40,414 bases of DNA, from contig PMBI01000082.1 of the NCBI GenBank assembly GCA_003153775.1, positions 140,680 through 181,093 on the forward strand. Reading direction: 5' to 3'. Each line of letters starts with the position of its first letter. Positions within the stretch are counted from its first letter, which is position 1. Source of the stretch: Syntrophaceae bacterium. Lineage in GTDB: Bacteria; Desulfobacterota; Syntrophia; Syntrophales; UBA2185. This document shows, in pieces, positions 16,162 through 24,795 of this stretch. The translations under genes and the position numbers were made by a program. The notes under the pieces were generated by a model. The model did not search any database and had not been told where the DNA came from. It saw nothing but the letters and a program-made list of their open reading frames with translations.

Positions 16162-17433
16162 ATGTCCCCTTTTTTAAGCAAATTTTTCTCGAAGCTGGCC
16201 GGAAAACAATCTCCCAAAAGCATGAGTCCGGAAAAGAAAATGATGATGGACGGACAAGGTACGATGACCTATCCGGGCGGGATGAATTATGTGGGGGAAT
16301 GGAAAGACGGGAAATGGGACGGACAGGGAACGCTGAGCTATCCCGGTGGTTTGCGCTATTCCGGTGAATGGAAGAGCAACAAGATGGACGGTCAGGGAAC
16401 AATGACCTTTCCGGACGGTGCACAATATATAGGCCAATTCAAGAATGGAGAATTCAGCGGCCAAGGGGCCATGATTTTTTCCAATGGGAAGAATTATACC
16501 GGTGAATGGCGGGATGGCGAACCCAACGGCCAGGGGTCAATGGCTTTCCCGGACAACTCCAAATATATAGGCCAGTTCAAGAATGGCAAATTCAACGGGC
16601 AGGGAACCATGACCTTTCCCGACGGCAAGACTTATGTGGGGCAATTCAAAAACGATTTGTTTCATGGGCACGGGACGATTTCCGATGATGACGGTATGCA
16701 TTATGTCGGTGAGTGGAGAGATAACAAGAGAGAGGGGAGGGGCGTTCTGACCTTTCAGGACGGCAGATCCTATACAGGGCAATTCAAGGATAATGAGATC
16801 AACGGAGAGGGCGTTCTCACCGAGCCCAGCGGCAAGAGATATACGGGTCAGTTCAAAGACGGCAAGAAGAATGGACGCGGGACTCTGACGCTGCCCGATG
16901 GCACCGAATATGTTTGCGAATGGAAGAACGACGGGATGAGCGGGAAGGGCATGATAAAGTTCTCCGATGGGAGGACATACGAGGGACAGTTCAAAGACGA
17001 CAAAATGAACGGGCAGGGCGTGCTGACTTTTTCCGATGGAAGGAAATACACAGGCCAATTTAAGGACGGTGTTTTGGAAGGACAGGGGTCTGCCTCATTT
17101 CCAGATGGCAGGACGTATGTGGGTCAGTGGAAGAACGGTCTCTTCGACGGGCAGGGGACTATAACCTACCCTGACGGGGGCGAATATGTAGGCCAGTTTG
17201 AGAGCGGCATGCTGCAGGGACAAGGGACCATGACCCGGCCGGACGGGCAATATGTGGGTCAATATAAGAGCGGCAAGAAAAACGGACAGGGGACGATAAA
17301 CTTTGCCAACGGCGCAAAGTACGTGGGTCAGTTCAGAAACGACGAGTATCACGGACAGGGGACGTTGACGCTTCCCACCGGCGAGAAATACGTCGGCGAG
17401 TGGAAGGACGGCAAGTTCATGGAAGTTAACTGA
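16162..17433 (+). CDS. MORN-repeat protein
   Basis: 423 residues made almost wholly of MORN repeats. After about 28 N-terminal residues (a short Lys-rich segment) come one partial unit, 16 complete units of 22-23 residues, and a final partial unit. The consensus is Y-x-G-[QE]-[FW]-K-x-x-K-x-[ND]-G-Q-G-T-x-T-x-P-D-G. MORN arrays form long beta-hairpin sheets that bind lipids or act as protein scaffolds. There is no signal peptide or other domain. Unit length is nearly constant; one residue is missing at the start of unit 15, and unit 10 has YVCEW in place of YxGEW. AGGA lies upstream of the ATG. The partner is unknown. Confidence 0.93.
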   Translation: MSPFLSKFFSKLAGKQSPKSMSPEKKMMMDGQGTMTYPGGMNYVGEWKDGKWDGQGTLSYPGGLRYSGEWKSNKMDGQGTMTFPDGAQYIGQFKNGEFSGQGAMIFSNGKNYTGEWRDGEPNGQGSMAFPDNSKYIGQFKNGKFNGQGTMTFPDGKTYVGQFKNDLFHGHGTISDDDGMHYVGEWRDNKREGRGVLTFQDGRSYTGQFKDNEINGEGVLTEPSGKRYTGQFKDGKKNGRGTLTLPDGTEYVCEWKNDGMSGKGMIKFSDGRTYEGQFKDDKMNGQGVLTFSDGRKYTGQFKDGVLEGQGSASFPDGRTYVGQWKNGLFDGQGTITYPDGGEYVGQFESGMLQGQGTMTRPDGQYVGQYKSGKKNGQGTINFANGAKYVGQFRNDEYHGQGTLTLPTGEKYVGEWKDGKFMEVN

Positions 17434-17538
17434 TTAAGAGAGAGCCTCACCTGCTTGCCGGAACAGTTTCTTGGATGCCAGACGCTATCGGCGTCTAAGG
17501 GCGAAACAGATTATTGGCTCTAAGAAAAATATAGTGAT

Positions 17539-18363
17539 TTACTCCCGGGCCTTCGTATAGCCCGCCTTTATAGCCTCTCTCTCGGAATTGAATATTACCT
17601 GATGATATGCCTTTACTTTGTGGTAATATTTCATGCCGGGTAGGTGATATCTCTTGCTGTCGCTGTTTCCGATGACCTTCGCTTTACCCTGCGCAGGCGG
17701 AATCTTCGGAGCCAGGGCGGCAAATTCCTTGGCACTGTCCCCGCGCTTCACCTCGGGCTTCAAAGGTAGAGGAGGCGCAGAAGGCTTCTGAGCGTGATGT
17801 TCCGCCAAACTGCCGGCGGCCTGGCCGGGTGAAGGTCCAGTCTTCCTGGAGGCCACAGAGGGCATGGGTACGGTTCTTTCACGGGGAATCTCCTTCCTGA
17901 CATCCTTCGACGCAGGCGCCTCTCCACTCTCACGCGCGTCATTCTTAGTCGTCGTTATATGGACATAAAGGGAGAAGAAAACAAGGGCCCAAAGGATGAT
18001 GCTTGACCAGAAAACGACCTGGAAGGAAGGCTTCCTGAAAAGACTCTTCTCGGCTCTTATTTGCTTGTAAGATGCATTTCCCGAGGAGAAAAGGGACAAT
18101 TGAGGCAAGTCTTTGGTTTGATTGGTGGGATCATATTGCATCTTATAACGGTGCAGAACGTCTTTCTTGTTTAATTTCAAATGCGCGGCATATTTCCTTA
18201 AATATCTCATGCTCATCTCGGACCGGGGGATGACATGGAAATTATCTTCCTCCAATGCCTTGATCAGAGGAACGCTTATGCCCGTGGCCTGGGCAATATC
18301 CTCGAGCGAAATAAGGTGTGATTCCCGCTTCCTTCTTAAATACTGACCAAGGGTCTCTCTCAT
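17539..18363 (-). CDS. RodZ-like HTH/membrane protein with degenerate Ada-type metal-binding tail
   Basis: A 274-residue protein with an N-terminal XRE/Cro-type helix-turn-helix (about 1-75, LGQYLRRKRESHLISLEDIA onward), one membrane segment (about 120-142, VVFWSSIILWALVFFSLYV), a Pro/Ala/Lys-rich linker, and a C-terminal module of about 45 residues. The HTH-TM-linker order is that of RodZ, the cytoskeletal anchor of MreB. The last module (GNSDSKRYHLPG, then YHQVIFNSEREAIKAGY) resembles the Ada-like/nuclease-associated metal-binding module, but its cysteines are replaced (Met in the PGM position, ARE at the end). The start is the ATG at 18363 rather than the TTG three bases upstream. It has a near-consensus promoter and is convergent with the MORN gene. 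Confidence 0.8.
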   Translation of the reverse strand: MRETLGQYLRRKRESHLISLEDIAQATGISVPLIKALEEDNFHVIPRSEMSMRYLRKYAAHLKLNKKDVLHRYKMQYDPTNQTKDLPQLSLFSSGNASYKQIRAEKSLFRKPSFQVVFWSSIILWALVFFSLYVHITTTKNDARESGEAPASKDVRKEIPRERTVPMPSVASRKTGPSPGQAAGSLAEHHAQKPSAPPLPLKPEVKRGDSAKEFAALAPKIPPAQGKAKVIGNSDSKRYHLPGMKYYHKVKAYHQVIFNSEREAIKAGYTKARE

Positions 18364-18419
18364 CAATCACCAAGGTTCGCAATGAATTATTCTTGTGGAT
18401 GCACTTTTTGACAGACTTA

Positions 18420-18448
18420 AGTATAGTAAGAATGAAATTACGTGTCAA
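18420..18448 (-). promoter_or_regulatory. Sigma-70 promoter of the RodZ-like gene
   Basis: On the minus strand TTGACA (18448-18443) is separated by exactly 17 bases from TATACT (18425-18420). The predicted start is near 18413, about 50 bases before the ATG. The rest of the 340-base gap between the two divergent genes (18364-18702) shows no gene; I saw no convincing plus-strand promoter for the ligase. Confidence 0.75.
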
Positions 18449-18702
18449 AAGAAAAAAGGTCCTGACGAAGCTTTTCTTGCCGGAGCGCGGCATCCGGAAA
18501 ATTTCCTGCAAAAAATCTAAAGAAGTATAGGTAAAAATATGGTAAGGAGACTGCTGACAGGTCGAATTCACCATCACGGTTATTGCAAGTAACATCATTA
18601 GTTTCATTTCCCAAATCGTTGCGAAAACGGTTCCAGGACGTGCCCTGGATTCACACGACTGATTTTCTAAAGAGGGTCAGGAAAAAAGGGAGGGAATAGA
18701 GT

Positions 18703-20361
18703 ATGGCAGATAACTGGAAACCTTTGACGGACAAGGAAAAGGCAAGGTACCACACCTTGGATAAGGAGAATGTCGAATTCCTGATGGATCGGTACAACAG
18801 GGTCAACAGGTGGGTCATTGCAGACATGATCCGGCGCAGCAGCTACCACTATCCTGACAAGAAGGCCTTGATCTTCCAGGATAAGACGCTCACCTACACC
18901 CAGCTTGAAGACGAGTGCAACCGGACGGCCAACGCGCTCGCGGCACTGGGTATAAAGAAGTACGACCGTGTCGCCATACTGGCTCATAACACGATTCACC
19001 ACGTCTTGACGTGGCTTGGATGCGCCAAGATAGGCGCCGTCTACCTGGCGATCAATTATCTCTTGCGGGGAAAGGATATCTCCTACTGCATAAACCACTC
19101 GGAGAGCAAGGTCTTTATCGTAGAGGACAGCCTCTATGACCTGGTGAAGGATGTCCTCAATGATATGCCCACCGTTAAGACATGGATATGGTCCAATCAG
19201 GGCGCCGGCAAACCCCCTGTCAATGATCTCTTCCGGGATTTTGATGCGTGGTACAAGAAATATCCCACAGAAGAACCTCCCGCAATCCTTCATATCGAGG
19301 ACCCCGTGCAGATGACCTATACGAGCGGCACGGAGACGCTTCCGAAAGGCGTTATCATCAGCAATCAGGCATTGATGGCCCAATATATGGGGGCTATCAT
19401 TGACGGGCAGTATGATGAGGACGACGTCTCTGTCAATGCCCTTCCCATATATCACTGCGCGCAGCGTGACGTGTTTATGAACCCGATCTTCTGGGTCGGA
19501 GGGACAAATATTTTAATTGCTCCTGATATCGGTCAGATCCTCAAAAATATTGCCGACTACAAAGCTACGCTCTTCTTTGCACCGCCGACCGTCTGGATCG
19601 GAATCTTGAGGCATCCCGACTTCAGCAAATATGACATCTCCAGTCTGAAAAAATGTTACTATGGCGCATCTATCATGCCCGTAGAGGTGCTGAAAGAGCT
19701 CATGGAGCGGTTGCCCGGCACCAGAATCTACAACTATTACGGCCAGACTGAACTTGCGCCGTACCATACGATTCTTAAGGCGAAGGATGCATTGAGCAAA
19801 CTGGGTTCCGCAGGCATGGGCGGTCTCAACATGGAGACAAGACTCGAAGACGACGCGTTTAAGCCCATCGACAAACAGGGTATCCCCGGAGAGATATGCG
19901 GGAAGGGTCCCCATGCCTTAACCATGTACTTCAAGGATCCGGAGAAGACGGAAGAGGCGATGAAGGGGGGTTGGTTCCACTCCGGCGATGTCGGAGTTAT
20001 GGATGAGGACAGATACATAACGGTTGCCGATCGGAAGAAAGACATGATCAAAACGGGCGGCGAAAATGTCCCGACGCGGGAAGTGGAAGAGGCCATATAC
20101 CTGGATAAGAGAGTTCAGGAGGTCGCCGTCATCGGCTTGCCGCATCCCAAATGGGTTGAGGCGGTAACAGCAGTGGTCGTTCCCAAGAAGGGTGAGACAA
20201 TTACGGAACAGGAAATAATGGAACACTGCAAGAAGGAACTTGCCCGGTTCAAGTGTCCCCAAAAGGTAATCTTCCTCGACGCGCTTCCCAAGACGCCGAC
20301 AGGAAAGATCCTCAAGAGGGAAATGCGCGTGTCCTATAAAGAGATTTTTGCCGGCAAATAA
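18703..20361 (+). CDS. AMP-dependent acyl-CoA synthetase
   Basis: A 552-residue adenylate-forming ligase (ANL family) that activates a carboxylic acid with ATP and CoA. Visible motifs: the phosphate loop YTSGTETLPKGV (206-217), the YYGQTE adenine motif, GDVGVMDEDRYITVADRKKD with the hinge region, and the catalytic lysine K535 in KTPTGKILKR. GGGAGG precedes the ATG. The following genes, a 3-hydroxyacyl-CoA dehydrogenase (84 bases on) and a thiolase, suggest that it primes a fatty-acid or related acid for beta-oxidation. The family is firm; the substrate is not determined. Confidence 0.92.
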   Translation: MADNWKPLTDKEKARYHTLDKENVEFLMDRYNRVNRWVIADMIRRSSYHYPDKKALIFQDKTLTYTQLEDECNRTANALAALGIKKYDRVAILAHNTIHHVLTWLGCAKIGAVYLAINYLLRGKDISYCINHSESKVFIVEDSLYDLVKDVLNDMPTVKTWIWSNQGAGKPPVNDLFRDFDAWYKKYPTEEPPAILHIEDPVQMTYTSGTETLPKGVIISNQALMAQYMGAIIDGQYDEDDVSVNALPIYHCAQRDVFMNPIFWVGGTNILIAPDIGQILKNIADYKATLFFAPPTVWIGILRHPDFSKYDISSLKKCYYGASIMPVEVLKELMERLPGTRIYNYYGQTELAPYHTILKAKDALSKLGSAGMGGLNMETRLEDDAFKPIDKQGIPGEICGKGPHALTMYFKDPEKTEEAMKGGWFHSGDVGVMDEDRYITVADRKKDMIKTGGENVPTREVEEAIYLDKRVQEVAVIGLPHPKWVEAVTAVVVPKKGETITEQEIMEHCKKELARFKCPQKVIFLDALPKTPTGKILKREMRVSYKEIFAGK

Positions 20362-20444
20362 TATCAGGTGATTCACCAGCAGTATTGCGCTGTGTAGATG
20401 TTTGCACAGGTCAGAAAATATTATCATAAGAAAGGAAGACGGGT

Positions 20445-21302
20445 ATGGAGATTAAGAATGTTTGCGTTTTAGGAGCCGGTTTGATGGGGAGCGGCATTGC
20501 ACAGGTGTGCGCCCAGGCAGGTTTTCAGGTTGCCCTGAGGGACATAGAGCAGAGGTTCGTTGATGCAGGGATGAATACGATTAGGAAGAACCTGAGCCGC
20601 GACGTGGAAAAGGGGAAAAAGACCCAGGAAAATATGGACGCAATTTTGGGCAGAATAAAGCCGACCCTCGACCTCAAAGAGGCAGCAGGCAAGGCGGATG
20701 TCGTCGTAGAGGTCGTCATCGAGGTGATGAATGTCAAGAAGCAGGTATATAAGGAGCTGGAACAGACAGTGCCGGCACACTGCCTGTTTTTCAGCAACAC
20801 CTCCGGCCTCTCCATCACGGAGATGGCGGCTATCACGAAGCGGCCGGAGAGGTTTATCGGGACCCATTTCTTCAATCCCGTACCGGTGATGCGCCTCCTC
20901 GAGATCATCAGAGGCTACGAAACATCCGATGAGACCCTTGCGATTGCCAAGGAATGGGGGAAAAAGATCGGTAAGGAAGTTATCGTTGTAAAGGAAGCCC
21001 CCGCCTTTGCGGTGAACAGAATTCTTTGTATCATGCTTAACGAGGCCTTTTTTGCCCTCGATGAAGGCATAGCCAGCGCAGAGGATATAGACAAGGGCAT
21101 GATGCTGGGCTGCAATCATCCCATCGGTCCCCTAGCTCTGTCAGACCTTGTGGGTAATGAGACCCTGCTTCACGTCATGGAGGGTCTGCACAGGGAACTC
21201 GGCGATAAATACCGCCCTGCGCCCCTGCTGGTGAAGCTGGTCAGGGCAGGACGCTTTGGAAGAAAAACGGGCAAAGGGGTTTATGATTACTCGAAAAAAT
21301 AG
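20445..21302 (+). CDS. 3-hydroxyacyl-CoA (3-hydroxybutyryl-CoA) dehydrogenase
   Basis: A 285-residue NAD(P)-dependent dehydrogenase of the short, stand-alone type. The N-terminal Rossmann motif is [17 protein letters not shown] (10-26). Catalytic residues are S117/N118, H141 in [12 protein letters not shown]144 and E153. The C-terminal helical domain includes [15 protein letters not shown] and ends [14 protein letters not shown]. It oxidises 3-hydroxyacyl-CoA to 3-ketoacyl-CoA, or runs in reverse. AAAGGAAG precedes the ATG. It lies between an acyl-CoA synthetase and a thiolase, as in a beta-oxidation or butyrate-type operon. Family members are often called Hbd/PaaH, but substrate length is not determined. 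Confidence 0.93.
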   Translation: MEIKNVCVLGAGLMGSGIAQVCAQAGFQVALRDIEQRFVDAGMNTIRKNLSRDVEKGKKTQENMDAILGRIKPTLDLKEAAGKADVVVEVVIEVMNVKKQVYKELEQTVPAHCLFFSNTSGLSITEMAAITKRPERFIGTHFFNPVPVMRLLEIIRGYETSDETLAIAKEWGKKIGKEVIVVKEAPAFAVNRILCIMLNEAFFALDEGIASAEDIDKGMMLGCNHPIGPLALSDLVGNETLLHVMEGLHRELGDKYRPAPLLVKLVRAGRFGRKTGKGVYDYSKK

Positions 21303-21353
21303 ACGTTTCTATTAATGGACAGGGACTGATATCAAGAGAGTGAGAGGAAGATC

Positions 21354-22526
21354 ATGAAAGACGTTTTTATCGTCAGCGCCGTGAGGACGCCTATCGGCAG
21401 GCAGAATGGCTATCTGAGGAACTGGACGGCCCCGGAACTTCTGGGCGCCGTGCTGGATGAAGCTGTCCGCAGGATTGATCTTGATCCCGCGACCGTGGAT
21501 GATGTGATTACCGGCACGGTATATCAGATAGGCGAGCAGGGCTTCACCCTGGCGCGCATGGGGGTGTTGGCCTCAAAACTACCCATGACAGTCCCGGGTG
21601 TCTCCGTGAACCGCCAGTGCGGAAGCAGCCTCACGGCGGTACAGCTCGCGCACGGCATGATTGCTTCCGGGACGATGGACGTCGTGATCGCGAGCGGATG
21701 CGAGCTCCTGACCAAGTATGGGATGTTTTCTGATTTGAACGGCACCTTATATACGGGGAAGCCTATGGGTAATCCCTTCGGGGCTTTCTATACAAGGAAG
21801 TATGGCAAACCCGATCAGATCGCAGCCGCACAGATGATCGCTGACAAGTGGGCGATCTCGCGCGACGAGTGTCATGAGTTTGCCATAGCAAGCCACAGAA
21901 AGGCCCATGCGGCAACTGTAAATGGATATTTCAAGAATGAGATTCTGCCCATGAAGGGTGTAGATAAAGACGGCGACGAGATCGTGAGGGATACGGACGA
22001 ACCCATCAGGCCGGATACAACCCAGGAGAGTCTTTATGCCCTCAAGGTTCTCCCTAATACCAAGTGGATAACTGCAGGCATATCGAGCACCATCACTGAT
22101 GGCGCGTCTGCCGTAGTTCTCATGAGCGAAGAGAAGGTGAAGGAGCTGAAGCTGAACCCCCTTGTCCGCATCGTAGCAAGCGCCGTCGTCGGATCCAATC
22201 CGGAGATCATGCTGACAGGTCCCATCTATGTTACGCCCAAGGTTCTCACGAAGGCCGGCCTCTCTATGGCCGATATCGATATCTTTGAAATCAATGAGGC
22301 CTTTGCGCCCATACCGCTTGCCTGGACGAAGGAGCTCAAGGCTGATCAGCGTAAACTCAATGTGAACGGAGGCGCCCTTGCCCTCGGCCATCCTGTCGGC
22401 AATTCCGGTTGCCGCCTGACTGTTACGGCAATCTACGAGCTGATGCGGCGAAAGGCCCGCTACGCCCTTGTTTCGCTGTGTACGGGCGGGGGAATGGCTC
22501 CGGCGACCATCTTTGAGAGGGTCTAA
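21354..22526 (+). CDS. Acetyl-CoA acetyltransferase (classical thiolase)
   Basis: A 390-residue classical thiolase. All catalytic positions are present: nucleophile C89 in NRQCGSSL, NEAFAP at 314-319, H346 in GHPVGNSGCR and C376 in LCTGGGMA. It cleaves 3-ketoacyl-CoA with CoA, or condenses two acetyl-CoA. GAGAGGAAG lies 6 bases before the ATG. It is the last gene of the ligase operon and is closed by a hairpin terminator 20 bases after its stop. It differs from the SCP2-type thiolase pair at 9928-12249, so the window carries two distinct cleavage systems besides BKACE. Confidence 0.93.
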   Translation: MKDVFIVSAVRTPIGRQNGYLRNWTAPELLGAVLDEAVRRIDLDPATVDDVITGTVYQIGEQGFTLARMGVLASKLPMTVPGVSVNRQCGSSLTAVQLAHGMIASGTMDVVIASGCELLTKYGMFSDLNGTLYTGKPMGNPFGAFYTRKYGKPDQIAAAQMIADKWAISRDECHEFAIASHRKAHAATVNGYFKNEILPMKGVDKDGDEIVRDTDEPIRPDTTQESLYALKVLPNTKWITAGISSTITDGASAVVLMSEEKVKELKLNPLVRIVASAVVGSNPEIMLTGPIYVTPKVLTKAGLSMADIDIFEINEAFAPIPLAWTKELKADQRKLNVNGGALALGHPVGNSGCRLTVTAIYELMRRKARYALVSLCTGGGMAPATIFERV

Positions 22527-22546
22527 GGCAAGGTTCGAAGAAATCG

Positions 22547-22585
22547 GAGCCCCGTTTTGTAAAACGAGCGGGGCTTCATATTTTG
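22547..22585 (+). terminator. Terminator after the thiolase gene
   Basis: AGCCCCG (22548-22554) pairs with CGGGGCT (22569-22575), and the loop contains a further CGTTTT/AAAACG pairing. TTCATATTTT follows. It ends the ligase-dehydrogenase-thiolase operon. Confidence 0.75.
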
Positions 22586-22687
22586 GAAAGAGTTAAGTGA
22601 ATTCGGTAGCGAGCGCAAACACCCTCGCTTGCTGCGGGGTAAGCGAACGAATGACGAACAATAATGTTCCTTGAGAATCGAAGATTT

Positions 22688-22705
22688 TCCGCAGCTTGCT
22701 GCGGA
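22688..22705. repeat. GC hairpin, REP-like
   Basis: TCCGCAGC and GCTGCGGA form a perfect 8-bp stem around TT. A related CGCTTGCTGCGGGG segment lies 55 bases upstream. The unit sits between the terminator and the next small gene and may be a repeated extragenic element; copy number elsewhere is not visible here. Confidence 0.45.
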
Positions 22706-22753
22706 GAGCTTCAATTTTTACAGTGTTTCTTTTCTAAGGCAGGAGCGAAGGAT

Positions 22754-22945
22754 ATGAAGCCATTTACGAATCTGTCCGTTTCCGTTTTATCGTTGATTGC
22801 CTTCGCGCATCTCCTTCGCGTTCTCTTCGGATGGGACGTCATTATCAACGGCCTTCACATTCCCTTATGGGCGAGCGCTATAGCAATCGTATTTTTCGCA
22901 GGGATTGCATGCATGCTCTGGCGCGAATCGCACATAAGAAAATAA
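22754..22945 (+). CDS. Small two-helix membrane protein
   Basis: 63 residues with two hydrophobic helices (about 8-25 and 36-56) joined by a short polar turn with a conserved-looking FGWDVIINGLHIPLWAS segment, and a basic C-terminus. The start ATG is fixed by AGGAG 8 bases upstream. I recall similar short proteins annotated as hypothetical in deltaproteobacteria, with no function assigned. No operon partner is visible; it stands alone behind a terminator and REP-like hairpin. After it, 22946-23086 shows nothing. Confidence 0.75.
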   Translation: MKPFTNLSVSVLSLIAFAHLLRVLFGWDVIINGLHIPLWASAIAIVFFAGIACMLWRESHIRK

Positions 22946-23086
22946 AACGCCGTATCCGCTGTCCTTGGGTAGGAGGGATTGCTCAAGCGCCGTATTTCTT
23001 ATATGCAGCCGGGAGAAATACGCAGAGAACCAAAGGCTACCGATCACAGCCGCAAACGAACCCCTGTAAATACCTGCCGAATAAAA

Positions 23087-23281
23087 TTATTCTGGTACGT
23101 CCTTTTTGCCTTTGCTGTAGAAGTCTGTCAGAAACACCGTATCTTTTGGAGAAAGATCAAAACGCATGACTGCTTCATTGATAAGTTTCTGAACGGACTT
23201 GTTCGGATCATCGAGCAGTTTATCAGAAATCCATTTTACAGCTTTGCGAATAGCTTCTCCTTCGGGCATAATCGTGGCCAT
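23087..23281 (-). CDS. Small soluble protein of unknown function
   Basis: 64 residues, mostly alpha-helical by composition: MATIMPEGEAIRKAVKWISD, then DDPNKSVQKLINEAVMRFDLSP and a short charged tail. GAGGAG lies 6 bases before the ATG, which supports translation. It follows the DedA gene in the same direction at a distance of 39 bases and may be co-transcribed with it. I recall such short proteins from deltaproteobacterial genomes, but no role is known to me. Confidence 0.75.
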   Translation of the reverse strand: MATIMPEGEAIRKAVKWISDKLLDDPNKSVQKLINEAVMRFDLSPKDTVFLTDFYSKGKKDVPE

Positions 23282-23320
23282 GGTCCATTCTCCTCACATT
23301 ACTTAATTTGGTTAATATCT

Positions 23321-23932
23321 TCATTTTTGTCTGTCATGCTCATTCTCGTTCCCTCCCGTGGCTTTCCAATAGAAAGCTATGACAAGAAATACAGTCACAA
23401 CAAGTACGAAAGGTATGATATAGCGATTTGAATATGCGGAAACGCGATGCCATTTCTCGCCGAGAAAGAATCCAAGATTCATAAAAACAATCGTCCAGAG
23501 CGCCGCCCCTGAATAGGCAAAGGTGGCAAACACCGGGTACGGCATAATGGATGACCCCGCGAAAATAGCCGTCAGATGTCTTACTCCTGGAATAAAATAA
23601 CCGGCGAACAACGCGAATTTCCCATATCGCACGTAAAACTTCCTTGCATCTTGAATACGGTCAGGACTTACATTAAGCTTGGCGGAATATCTCTTTATTA
23701 ACCGGTTTCCCAATGTCCTGCCAAGGATATAACCAAGCGTTACGCCCGATGCACTTCCCACGAAACAGACTGCAAAGGCATAGAGATAGCTTAATTTGCC
23801 TTCATAAACTAAAAAGCCTACAAATGCAATCAGAGTCTCATCAGGGAAGGGAAGGCCCAGGATTCCCAGCCCCAGCGCGACAAAGATGCCGAGATAAGAA
23901 TACTTGGTGATGGTCAGGAGAAGGGCATGCAT
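23321..23932 (-). CDS. DedA-family membrane protein
   Basis: 203 residues with about five hydrophobic segments. DedA landmarks are PFPDETLIAF in the first re-entrant region, YILGRTLGNRLIKRY, then GKFALFAGYFIPGVRHLTAIFAGSSIMP and the terminal GAALWTIVFMNLGFFLGEKW. DedA proteins act in the inner membrane in lipid-carrier or phospholipid translocation and proton-dependent homeostasis. The ribosome-binding site before the ATG is weak. A TATAAT box lies 46-51 bases upstream (23978-23983 on the minus strand), with no good -35. The gene may be co-transcribed with the small gene downstream. Confidence 0.9.
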   Translation of the reverse strand: MHALLLTITKYSYLGIFVALGLGILGLPFPDETLIAFVGFLVYEGKLSYLYAFAVCFVGSASGVTLGYILGRTLGNRLIKRYSAKLNVSPDRIQDARKFYVRYGKFALFAGYFIPGVRHLTAIFAGSSIMPYPVFATFAYSGAALWTIVFMNLGFFLGEKWHRVSAYSNRYIIPFVLVVTVFLVIAFYWKATGGNENEHDRQK

Positions 23933-24121
23933 TTATGACCCACAGGCACTGTGAAGAAAAGTTGTTTTGCATTATTATAGAATAAATGTTTTCAAAAATG
24001 CGAGCTGAAATATAGATGCAAAATCCGAAAAGGGGCTGGACGGTCAGAGGAAAGATATACATCTCTGTTAATACTGTATGCCCGTAAGGCCTAGGTTTGA
24101 AACAGCCGCCGGAACATCTTC

Positions 24122-24158
24122 TCAAAAGAAAAGAATGGGCGAGAGTTTATCCCGCCCA
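24122..24158 (-). terminator. Terminator of the HU gene
   Basis: On the minus strand TGGGCG and CGCCCA form a stem, followed by TTCTTTTCTTTT, 55 bases after the HU stop codon. The rest of the 280-base gap to dedA (23933-24121) shows only the possible dedA promoter. Confidence 0.75.
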
Positions 24159-24212
24159 AATCCGTCAAATAGTCTAAAAAATATTGAACTTAGTTCTTAT
24201 AATGTCTGAACG

Positions 24213-24482
24213 TTATTTAATGGCATCTTTCAGTGCCTTGCCGGCAGTAAACTTGGGCACTTTCTTGGCCGCAATCTTGATCGGTTTGCCGGTCTGGGGA
24301 TTTCTTCCTGTCCTTGCGGATCTTTTCGCAACGGAGAAAGTTCCAAAACCGACGAGGGTCACCTTGTCTCCTTTTTTCAGGGCCTTCTTGATTGCATCAA
24401 GGACGGAATTAACGGCGCCGACTGCCTCCACCTTGCTGCACGTTGACTTTGCAACCTCATTGATCAGATCTTCTTTGTTCAT
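24213..24482 (-). CDS. HU-family DNA-binding protein
   Basis: An 89-residue histone-like protein. It shows the whole HU pattern: [11 protein letters not shown], the [20 protein letters not shown] beta-arm core, the proline tip motif RNPQTGKPI, and the C-terminal [15 protein letters not shown] helix. It bends and compacts DNA as a dimer. GGGAGGAG lies 6 bases before the ATG. It is a single-gene unit with its own promoter and terminator. A cysteine at position 15 (STCSKVE) is unusual to my eye. Whether it is the main HU or one of several paralogues cannot be told here. Confidence 0.95.
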   Translation of the reverse strand: MNKEDLINEVAKSTCSKVEAVGAVNSVLDAIKKALKKGDKVTLVGFGTFSVAKRSARTGRNPQTGKPIKIAAKKVPKFTAGKALKDAIK

Positions 24483-24560
24483 AGCATCTCCTCCCTTTTG
24501 TATTCTAATGGTCTCGATCCGCCAAAGGCGGAAACATCAGCATCTTCACATTAATGAACC

Positions 24561-24589
24561 CTTATAAATTCTGAGCATCAAAAAAGCAA
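24561..24589 (-). promoter_or_regulatory. Sigma-70 promoter of the HU gene
   Basis: Minus strand: TTGCTT (24589-24584), 17 bases, TATAAG (24566-24561). The predicted start near 24554 gives a leader of about 70 bases. The rest of the 313-base gap (24483-24795) is AT-rich and shows no gene or other clear signal. Confidence 0.6.
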
Positions 24590-24795
24590 CATTAAAATGA
24601 TCTTATTTCAACTTTATTCGGAATCGGTGCTAATGGACACAAAGCAGTATTCCAGCCGGAAATTTACTGCACACCCATAACTGTTGTGGTCACTCTCTTA
24701 AGGAGAGAAAAGACAGGATATCTCGAGTTTCTGCCTTAGTTGTCAGCAACTGTTTATATTAATCAGCCACGCATCTGGTGATGGCAGAAGAGTGA

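Noticed and set aside
17479..17502. AGACGC/GCGTCT hairpin after the MORN gene as its terminator
   Set aside because: Only a short 6-bp stem and no T-tract on the plus strand.
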